A DNA stretch of 14,743 nucleotides from JAJISK01 sp046759865 (GTDB lineage: Archaea > Thermoplasmatota > Thermoplasmata > RBG-16-68-12 > JAJISG01): the NCBI GenBank assembly GCA_046759865.1, contig JBHIDB010000025.1, forward strand, positions 1 to 14,743, in the 5' to 3' direction. Position numbers and translations under genes: made by a program. This document shows, piece by piece, positions 5,968-11,694 of the stretch (the first letter of the stretch is position 1; every line of letters starts with the position of its first letter). The notes below the pieces were generated by a model. The model made no database searches and was not told the DNA's origin. It saw nothing but the letters and a program-made list of their open reading frames with translations.

Positions 5968-8190
5968 ATGCCAGATCGGGTGATTTTGAAGGTCGCCGAG
6001 GCTCCTCAGTCGGACGTCGGCCTGGGTCGCGCTCGGGTGGACACCCGCACTCGGATGACCCTCGGCGTCGACGTGGGAGAGATCATCGAAATCGTCGGCA
6101 AGAAGAGCACGGCCGCGAAACTCTTCCGCACAATGCAGGAGGACGAGGGGAAGGGTATCGTCCGCATCGACGGCCTGGTCCGTCGCAACCTGGGCGTCTC
6201 CATCGGCGACAAGGTGGAGGTCAAGAAGGCCGCCGTCGACGGCGCGCAGCGGGTCACCATCGCCCCCATCATCAGCGAGGGGCACAAGGTGAGCTTCGGC
6301 CAGGGCATCGAGAACTTCGTGAAGCGGGGCCTGCTGAAGCGCCCCGTGGTGAAGGGGGACGTCGTCATCGTCCCCGGCATCGCCCTCATGGGGGGCGCCC
6401 TCCCCTTCATGGTCATCCGCACGGCCCCTCGGGGCATCGTCCAGATCTCCGAGGAGACCTTCATCGAGATGAAGGAGGAGCCGATCAAGGAGGGCGAGAT
6501 TCTCACCCCCACCATCACCTACGAGGACATCGGGGGCCTCCACGAGGAGCTCCTGCGCGTCCGGGAGATGATCGAGCTCCCCCTCAAGCACCCCGAACTC
6601 TTCAACCGCCTCGGCATCGACCCCCCCAAGGGCGTGCTGCTCTACGGCCCGCCTGGGACGGGCAAGACTCTCATCGCGAAGGCGGTGGCCAACGAGGCGG
6701 GCGCCAACTTCGCGTCCATCCAGGGCCCGGAGATCATGTCCAAGTACTATGGGCAGAGCGAGGAGCGACTCCGGGAAAAGTTCGAGGAGGCCCAGAAGAA
6801 CGCTCCCTCCGTCCTGTTCATCGACGAGCTCGACTCCATTGCCCCCAAGCGTGAGGAGGTGACGGGGGAGGTCGAGCGGCGCGTCGTGGCACAGCTCCTG
6901 ACCCTCATGGATGGCCTGAGCGGACGGGGCCAGGTCATCGTCATCGGGGCCACGAACCGGGAAGACGCCATCGACCCCGCTCTTCGGCGGCCGGGCCGAT
7001 TTGACCGGGAGATCGAGATCGGAGTCCCCGATCGGGACGGAAGGATGGAGGTCCTGCAGATTCACACCCGAGGTATGCCCACGGAGGGCGAGCCCGAGGA
7101 CCGGGACAGGCTCCTCACGGAGATGGCCAACATCACCCACGGGTTCGTCGGCGCGGACTTGGCTGCCTTGGCGCGAGAGGCCGCGATGAAGGCCCTGCGC
7201 CGGTACCTCCCCGAGATCGAGCTGGACCAGCCCATTCCTGCGGACGTCCTGGAGAAGATGCGGGTCATCCGCGGCGACTTCAAGGAGGCCTTGAAGGAGG
7301 TGGAGCCCAGCGCCCTGCGCGAGGTCCTCGTGGAGATTCCCCGGGTCGCGTGGGATGACGTGGGCGGGCTGCATGAGGTCAAGCGGCAGCTCGTCGAGGC
7401 CGTCGAGACGCCCATCAAGAACCCGGAGTCCTTCCGCCGCATGGGCATCCGGCCGCCTCGGGGCATCATGCTCTACGGCGCCCCCGGCACGGGGAAGACC
7501 CTCCTGGCCAAGGCCGTGGCCACGGAGTCGGAGGCCAACTTCATCTCCATCAAGGGTCCGGAGGTCATGTCCAAGTGGGTGGGAGAGAGCGAAAAGGCCA
7601 TCCGGCAGATCTTCAAGAAGGCGAAGCAGGTGGCCCCGTGCGTGGTCTTCCTCGACGAGATCGACGCCCTCACCCCGCGTCGGGGCGCGGTCATGGGCGA
7701 CTCGGGCGTGAGCGAGCGGCTGGTGAACCAGCTCCTCACGTCCTTGGATGGCCTGGAGACCATGGAGGGGGTCGTGACCATTGGAGCGACCAACCGCCCG
7801 GACATGGTGGACCCTGCTCTCTTGCGGCCAGGCCGCTTCGACCGCCTCATCCTGATTCCCGTGCCCGACGAGAAGTCGCGCCGCGAGATCCTCAGCGTCC
7901 ACACGCGGAACATGCCCGTCGACACGGACGTGAAACTGGACAAGTTGGCGAAGGACCTCGTCGGCTACGTCGGCGCGGACATCGAGGCCCTCTGTCGCGA
8001 AGCGGCCATGAACGCCCTCCGGGAGAACCGTGACGCCGTCCTCGTCCAGGGAAAGAACTTCGAGGCCGCTCGCCAGGTCGTCTTCCCCTCCGTGGATGAC
8101 GAGACGGTCAAGCTCTACGAGCGACTCGGGGAAGACCTGCAGCGGAGGGCCGTTCAGCGGCGGGAAGAGGTTCCTGCCTACTACCGTTGA
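5968..8190 (+). CDS. cdc48: Cdc48/VAT/p97-type AAA+ ATPase
   Basis: Hexameric unfoldase of 740 residues that extracts and unfolds proteins and, in archaea, can feed the 20S proteasome. The N-domain (about 1-180) contains the double-psi barrel (LKVAEAPQSDVGLGRARV, DVGEIIEIVG) and second subdomain. D1 has Walker A GPPGTGKT at 227-234, Walker B VLFIDE at 282-287, and the arginine-finger stretch RRPGRFDREI. D2 has Walker A GAPGTGKT at 504-511, Walker B VVFLDE at 559-564, and RPGRFDRLI. Both ATPase sites are complete. An in-frame TGA at 5956 leaves the ATG at 5968 as the first usable start. The protein ends in AYYR, a hydrophobic-Tyr-X tail like those that dock ATPases on the proteasome. The upstream neighbour is the RuvC-like gene, 68 bases away. 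Confidence 0.98.
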   Translation: MPDRVILKVAEAPQSDVGLGRARVDTRTRMTLGVDVGEIIEIVGKKSTAAKLFRTMQEDEGKGIVRIDGLVRRNLGVSIGDKVEVKKAAVDGAQRVTIAPIISEGHKVSFGQGIENFVKRGLLKRPVVKGDVVIVPGIALMGGALPFMVIRTAPRGIVQISEETFIEMKEEPIKEGEILTPTITYEDIGGLHEELLRVREMIELPLKHPELFNRLGIDPPKGVLLYGPPGTGKTLIAKAVANEAGANFASIQGPEIMSKYYGQSEERLREKFEEAQKNAPSVLFIDELDSIAPKREEVTGEVERRVVAQLLTLMDGLSGRGQVIVIGATNREDAIDPALRRPGRFDREIEIGVPDRDGRMEVLQIHTRGMPTEGEPEDRDRLLTEMANITHGFVGADLAALAREAAMKALRRYLPEIELDQPIPADVLEKMRVIRGDFKEALKEVEPSALREVLVEIPRVAWDDVGGLHEVKRQLVEAVETPIKNPESFRRMGIRPPRGIMLYGAPGTGKTLLAKAVATESEANFISIKGPEVMSKWVGESEKAIRQIFKKAKQVAPCVVFLDEIDALTPRRGAVMGDSGVSERLVNQLLTSLDGLETMEGVVTIGATNRPDMVDPALLRPGRFDRLILIPVPDEKSRREILSVHTRNMPVDTDVKLDKLAKDLVGYVGADIEALCREAAMNALRENRDAVLVQGKNFEAARQVVFPSVDDETVKLYERLGEDLQRRAVQRREEVPAYYR

Positions 8191-8232
8191 CCTCTTGGTG
8201 CGCGCATTCCCGTCCTTCTCGGTCCCGGCAGG

Positions 8233-8241
8233 CTAATATAG
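8233..8241 (+). promoter_or_regulatory. TATA box for the PRC-barrel gene
   Basis: CTAATATAG is a strong A/T patch in a GC-rich gap. Standard spacing predicts transcription from about 8262-8264, which would give a leader of about 15 bases holding the Shine-Dalgarno sequence at 8267-8275. Confidence 0.6.
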
Positions 8242-8266
8242 GGGGAGGGGAATCCGGCCCCCCTCA

Positions 8267-8275
8267 GAGGGTGAT
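8267..8275 (+). promoter_or_regulatory. Shine-Dalgarno of the PRC-barrel gene
   Basis: GAGGGTGAT is a near-complete match to the anti-Shine-Dalgarno, close to the ATG at 8279. It fixes the start: the ATG at 8274 is in another frame. This gene differs from most first genes in the window, which look leaderless. Confidence 0.6.
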
Positions 8276-8278
8276 GGG

Positions 8279-8518
8279 ATGAAGCGGTTTGCCACCGAGC
8301 TAACAGGCAAGACCGTCATGACCAACGACGGCCGGATTTTGGGCGTGATCGACAACTTCGTCGTGGACACGCGGAACGGACACGTTCAGGATGTGCTCGT
8401 AGCCCCAGCGGACGACGTGGATGTGAGGGCCTTTCGTGCCGATGCCCGGGGCCGCCTCCTGCTCCCCTTCCAGGGCATGCGAGCCATTCGCGACGTCGTC
8501 GTGATGGACCTGAGTTGA
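8279..8518 (+). CDS. Small PRC-barrel protein, possibly CdpB-like
   Basis: A 79-residue single-domain protein. LTGKTVMTNDGRILGVIDNFVV followed by a linker and GRLLLPFQGMRAIRDVVVM is the PRC-barrel pattern. The same layout (GKTVM..DG..LG, then GR..VP...v.AvkDyivV) is seen in small euryarchaeal PRC-barrel proteins, including the CdpB family, which interacts with SepF in the FtsZ division machinery. The domain call is firm from the sequence; a division role is inference from family resemblance. A strong Shine-Dalgarno and its own TATA box suggest independent and possibly high expression. It lies between cdc48 (88 bases) and the NfeD gene (47 bases), all on one strand. There is no membrane segment. 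Confidence 0.85.
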   Translation: MKRFATELTGKTVMTNDGRILGVIDNFVVDTRNGHVQDVLVAPADDVDVRAFRADARGRLLLPFQGMRAIRDVVVMDLS

Positions 8519-8538
8519 AGACGAAGGCCAACAGTGTG

Positions 8539-8546
8539 ATATAGCC
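8539..8546 (+). promoter_or_regulatory. TATA box for the NfeD-SPFH operon
   Basis: GATATAGC is centred about 24 bases before the ATG at 8566, which has no good Shine-Dalgarno. This fits a leaderless first gene of a two-gene operon. Confidence 0.55.
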
Positions 8547-8565
8547 CACTCTCGTTTCTTACGGG

Positions 8566-9060
8566 ATGGTCACGTTTGAGGAGATTCTAGCCCTGACCTT
8601 CCTCGTCGTCGGGCTCGTCCTTCTCCTGGTGGAGGCCTCCTCCCCCGGGTTCTTCGTCGGAGTCGTGGCTACCATCCTCATCGTCCTGGGAATCTTAGGT
8701 CTCTTCGTCCAAGACTTCTTCACGTCCCCCCTCGCCCCCATCACGGTCATCGTGGTCGGGGCGCCTGTGACGTACGTCACGATTCTCCTCTACCAACGAC
8801 TCGCGCCCCCCTCGCCCCCGATGACCACGGTGGGCGACTCCCTCATTGGGAGAAGAGGCCGGGTAGAGCGGCGGGTGATTCCCGACTCCATCGAGGGTAA
8901 GGTTAACATCGACAACACCATGTGGAGCGCGACGGCTGAGGAGCCCATCGAGGAGGGCGTGCGGGTCCAGGTGGTGGACAGCCGCGGCGTGCATGTCGTC
9001 GTGACGCCTTGGGAGGCCACGGAGGAGCCCAGCCAGATTGAGGAGAAACAGGAGGAATAG
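8566..9060 (+). CDS. nfeD: Short NfeD-family membrane protein
   Basis: A 164-residue membrane partner of SPFH/stomatin proteins. Two hydrophobic helices (about residues 7-24 and 29-47) and a third (about 55-76) precede a cytosolic beta-barrel of OB-fold type beginning at LIGRRGRVERRV and running through NTMWSA and GVRVQVVDSRG. This is the short NfeD form: it lacks the N-terminal ClpP-like serine protease domain of long NfeD proteins such as the Pyrococcus stomatin-specific protease. The acidic tail (residues ~150-164) carries GGAGGA in its last codons (9051-9056), which is the ribosome-binding site of the next gene. NfeD-SPFH pairing is a widely conserved gene arrangement, so the two most likely act as a membrane complex. 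Confidence 0.92.
   Translation: MVTFEEILALTFLVVGLVLLLVEASSPGFFVGVVATILIVLGILGLFVQDFFTSPLAPITVIVVGAPVTYVTILLYQRLAPPSPPMTTVGDSLIGRRGRVERRVIPDSIEGKVNIDNTMWSATAEEPIEEGVRVQVVDSRGVHVVVTPWEATEEPSQIEEKQEE
9051..9056 (+). promoter_or_regulatory. Ribosome-binding site deciding the TTG start of the SPFH gene
   Basis: GGAGGA, within the last codons of nfeD, lies 6 bases before TTG 9063. It supports that start and coupling of the two genes. Confidence 0.6.
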
Positions 9061-9062
9061 GA

Positions 9063-10235
9063 TTGGTAACGGGGGAGAGTGAGAACGTGTTCGGAGGTCT
9101 CTTCGGCGGCCTCCTGCAGGTGGACGTTGGCGCCCAGTTTCCGGGCGAGGTGATCCTCGCCCTAACGCTGCTCGTCCTGTTCGTGGTCATCGTCCTCTTC
9201 ATCACGGCAGTGCGGATCGTCCAGCCCTATGAGCAGGGGCTCGCCGTCGTCTTGGGGAAGTTTAAGCGGGTCCTGAATCCCGGGTTCAATCTGGTGGTCC
9301 CGCTGGTCACCCAGGTCATCAAGCTGGACCTCCGGACCCAGGTCCTAGACGTGCCCCGGCAGGAAGTCATCACGAAGGACAACTCGCCCACGAACGTGGA
9401 CGCCATCATCTACATCAAGGTCATCGACCCGAAGAAGGCCTACTTCGAGGTCACGGATTACCGGCTCGCCACCGTGGCCCTGGCCCAGACCACGCTGCGG
9501 TCCATCATAGGCGACATGGAGCTGGACGAGATCCTCTACAACCGAGAGCGAATCAACCTGCGGCTCCGGGACGTCCTGGACACCGCGACGGACGCATGGG
9601 GCGTGAAGGTCGAGGCCGTGGAGATTCGCGAGGTGGATCCCCTCCGGACGGTCAAGGCGGCCATGGAGGAGCAGACAGCGTCGGAGCGGCAGCGCCGAGC
9701 GGCGATTCTACGGGCGGACGGGGAGAAGAAGTCCGCCATCCTGGTGGCCGAGGGGGACAAGCAGGCGCGGATCTTGGAGGCGGAAGGCCTCCGCCAGGCG
9801 AAGATCCTCGAGGCCGAAGGGCAGCGCCTCGCTATCATCCTGGAATCCCAGGGGGAGTCCCAGAAGCTGCGAATCCTATCCCTAGGCGCCTCCGCCCTCG
9901 ACACCAAGGCCATTGCGGTCCTCTCCATGGACACCCTCAAGGCGGTGGCCGAGGGGGAGGCCACGAAGATCATCTTCCCCTTCGAGGTCAGCCGGATTGT
10001 CGAGGGGGTCGCCGATTACCTGGGGGTCACGAAGAAGGTGCCCGAGCGGGAGATCTCCAGCTTCGAGGAGCTGGAGGACCTCATAGGGAAGGCGGACGAC
10101 GTGCTCGGTCCCATCCCCCGTCGGGAGGAGCTGGCGCATGATCTGAAGGTCGCCGAGACGGAGGCGGAGCGGGCCGCTGCCGAGGCGAAGGACACCCGTA
10201 TCAGGGGCGCCTCCGAGGACTCGGGGGAGGACTAG
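9063..10235 (+). CDS. SPFH/stomatin-family membrane protein
   Basis: A 390-residue stomatin/prohibitin-type scaffold that oligomerises at the cytoplasmic membrane. A short N-terminal stretch leads to one membrane helix (about residues 29-50, EVILALTLLVLFVVIVLFIT). The SPFH domain follows (IVQPYEQGLAVVLGKFKRVLNPGFN, TKDNSPTNVDAIIYIKV). Next is a charged coiled coil with repeating units ILEAEG.R.A (about 215-265), and then the conserved stomatin C-terminal hydrophobic strand. The last ~60 residues form an acidic helical extension beyond the usual stomatin core. The start is TTG at 9063, 2 bases after the nfeD stop; GTG 9087 is an alternative. The TAG stop shares CTAG with the stop of the convergent lrp gene. 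Confidence 0.94.
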   Translation: MVTGESENVFGGLFGGLLQVDVGAQFPGEVILALTLLVLFVVIVLFITAVRIVQPYEQGLAVVLGKFKRVLNPGFNLVVPLVTQVIKLDLRTQVLDVPRQEVITKDNSPTNVDAIIYIKVIDPKKAYFEVTDYRLATVALAQTTLRSIIGDMELDEILYNRERINLRLRDVLDTATDAWGVKVEAVEIREVDPLRTVKAAMEEQTASERQRRAAILRADGEKKSAILVAEGDKQARILEAEGLRQAKILEAEGQRLAIILESQGESQKLRILSLGASALDTKAIAVLSMDTLKAVAEGEATKIIFPFEVSRIVEGVADYLGVTKKVPEREISSFEELEDLIGKADDVLGPIPRREELAHDLKVAETEAERAAAEAKDTRIRGASEDSGED

Positions 10236-10693
10236 AGGAGGACCCGCTTCTCTTCCTTGACGGTGTTAAGGACGAGTTGGGTGTACGTTCGCTCCACGTA
10301 GGGAAGGGCGAGGACCCTCTTGATGAAGGCGTCCAAGTCTCTCGTGTTGCGGAAGCGGGCCATCACGATGGAGTCCCAGTCGCCCGTTACGTCGTACACC
10401 CCGTAGACCCGCGGATCCTCCGCGACCTTTTGCTGAACCTCCAAGAGCCTCCCCTTGGAGATTTGAAGCCCGACGACCACCGGGAGGTCGAACCCCGTCC
10501 TCTCCTGATCGATGATGGGCGCGTAGCCGGTGATGATGCCCTCCTCTTCCAGACGTCGAATCCGAGTGGACACCGTGCTGGTCGAGATCTGGAGCTGTCG
10601 CGCCAGGTCCCGATAGCTCTGACGGGCGTCGCGGTTGAGCAGCCGGAGGATCTCGAGATCCAGGTCGTCCCACTCCGCGGCCGCCTCACCCAT
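10232..10693 (-). CDS. Lrp/AsnC-family transcriptional regulator
   Basis: A 153-residue DNA-binding regulator. The N-terminal winged helix-turn-helix (LDLEILRLLNRDARQSYRDL, then STSTVSTRIRRLEEEGIITG) is followed by a ligand-sensing RAM domain (VVVGLQISKGRLLEV through VYDVTGDWDSIVMARF and RDLDAFI). The GDWD stretch corresponds to the RAM loop that binds amino acids in characterised members. The target and effector are unknown. The ATG at 10693 has a TTAA core 28-31 bases upstream and no Shine-Dalgarno, so a leaderless mRNA is likely. The TATA region is palindromic, which could allow autoregulation, a common habit of this family. It is the last gene of the minus-strand group, 51 bases after htpX. 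Confidence 0.95.
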   Translation of the reverse strand: MGEAAAEWDDLDLEILRLLNRDARQSYRDLARQLQISTSTVSTRIRRLEEEGIITGYAPIIDQERTGFDLPVVVGLQISKGRLLEVQQKVAEDPRVYGVYDVTGDWDSIVMARFRNTRDLDAFIKRVLALPYVERTYTQLVLNTVKEEKRVLL

Positions 10694-10715
10694 TGAGCGG
10701 TCCCAACCGGACGGG

Positions 10716-10728
10716 GGGGCTTAACCCC
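10716..10728 (-). promoter_or_regulatory. TATA-like box of the lrp gene within a palindrome
   Basis: On the minus strand GGGG-TTAAG-CCCC is an inverted repeat centred on the TTAA core about 29 bases before the lrp start codon. The box position fits a leaderless promoter. The flanking GGGG/CCCC arms could be a regulator operator or a chance product of GC-rich sequence. Confidence 0.45.
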
Positions 10729-10744
10729 TTGCCCACCCCCCGAC

Positions 10745-11632
10745 TCAGTAGTATTGACCAAACTCGCGTGCCAGCTCGCGCAACCGCCGGACGCGCTCCT
10801 CCACGGGCGGGTGGGTGGAGAAGAGCCGGACCAGGGTGGAGCGACGCCGGAACGGGTTCACGATAAAGAGGGAGGCGCTGGCGGGGTTGCCGCGCTGCAT
10901 CGGACGGCGCTGGTTGGTGATTTCGAGCTTCTCCAAGGCCCGAGCCAGGTTCATCGGCTTGCGTAAGGTTCGGCCCCCGACGTCGTCCGCTCGGTACTCT
11001 CGCGTCCGGGAGATGGCGAGCTGGACCAAGATCGCGGCGAGGGGCGCCGTCACGGCGATGAGGATGAGAATGAGGAGGGCTCCCTGGTTTCGTTGGCGGA
11101 AGAGGCCCCCCCAGAGTGCCACCCGAGCCATGAAGGCGATGGCCCCCGCGAGGGTGGCCGCGACCGACATCACCAGGATGTCCCGGTCCTTGATGTGGGC
11201 GATCTCGTGGGCGAGGACCCCCTCAAGTTCCTCCTCCGGGAGAAGCCGGAGAAGTCCCTCGGTTACGGCCACGACTGCGTTCTTCGGGTTTCGGCCCGTG
11301 GCGAACGCATTGGGGGTGGGGGAGGACATGAGGGCCACCCTGGGCATGGGCAGATCTCCCAACTGCGCGACGCGGCGGACGGAGCGATACAACTTCGGGG
11401 CCTCCTTCTCCGTCACCTCCTTCGCTCGGTAGGACCGCAAGATGATGCGCGCGCTGCCGAAGTAGGCAATGAGGTTCATGACGCCGGCGAGGCCGAGGAA
11501 GATGGCTGGCCAGAGCCACCAATCGTCTGCGAAGAGGCCGCCAGCGAAGAAGCCGCCGAGGAGCCATCCGATGAGGCCGAAGAGGGCCAGCAGGAGGATG
11601 AATAGGCCTGCCGTTCGCAGTCTCCCTGCCAT
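10745..11632 (-). CDS. htpX: HtpX, membrane zinc metalloprotease
   Basis: M48-family protease that degrades damaged membrane proteins. The zinc site HEIAH is at residues 142-146 in VLAHEIAHIKDRD, with Glu212 in SRTREYRADDVGG as the third ligand. Two N-terminal membrane helices (about 8-34 and 40-58) and two more after the active site (about 154-175 and 184-207) match the HtpX layout. SPTPNAFATG before the site is the usual family motif. I chose ATG 11632 (295 residues) because CTTATC lies about 25 bases upstream as a TATA box. An in-frame TTG at 11698 would add 22 residues without family resemblance and would overlap rqcH. The protein ends ..EFGQYY. It lies near nfeD and SPFH, which may function with it in membrane quality control. 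Confidence 0.95.
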   Translation of the reverse strand: MAGRLRTAGLFILLLALFGLIGWLLGGFFAGGLFADDWWLWPAIFLGLAGVMNLIAYFGSARIILRSYRAKEVTEKEAPKLYRSVRRVAQLGDLPMPRVALMSSPTPNAFATGRNPKNAVVAVTEGLLRLLPEEELEGVLAHEIAHIKDRDILVMSVAATLAGAIAFMARVALWGGLFRQRNQGALLILILIAVTAPLAAILVQLAISRTREYRADDVGGRTLRKPMNLARALEKLEITNQRRPMQRGNPASASLFIVNPFRRRSTLVRLFSTHPPVEERVRRLRELAREFGQYY

Positions 11633-11654
11633 CGTGATTCCTACGGCGGCTGCG

Positions 11655-11660
11655 GATAAG
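11655..11660 (-). promoter_or_regulatory. TATA box for htpX
   Basis: Minus-strand CTTATC is centred about 25 bases before ATG 11632, in the 62-base gap after rqcH. It supports the shorter HtpX start and a leaderless transcript. Confidence 0.5.
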
Positions 11661-11694
11661 AAGTTGAGGGAAGGTCGAAACCTTGAATACGGCT

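Noticed and set aside
5773..7902. Very long open frame on the minus strand opposite cdc48
   Set aside because: Its sequence is low-complexity (Asp, Leu, His, Gly, Arg rich) without any domain, and it runs antisense to a fully conserved Cdc48 and part of the RuvC-like gene. Long antisense frames are expected in high-GC coding DNA.
9705..9860. Internal repeat ILEAEG.R.A in the SPFH gene as a possible DNA repeat
   Set aside because: It is the ordinary charged coiled coil of stomatin-type proteins, and the DNA copies are diverged.
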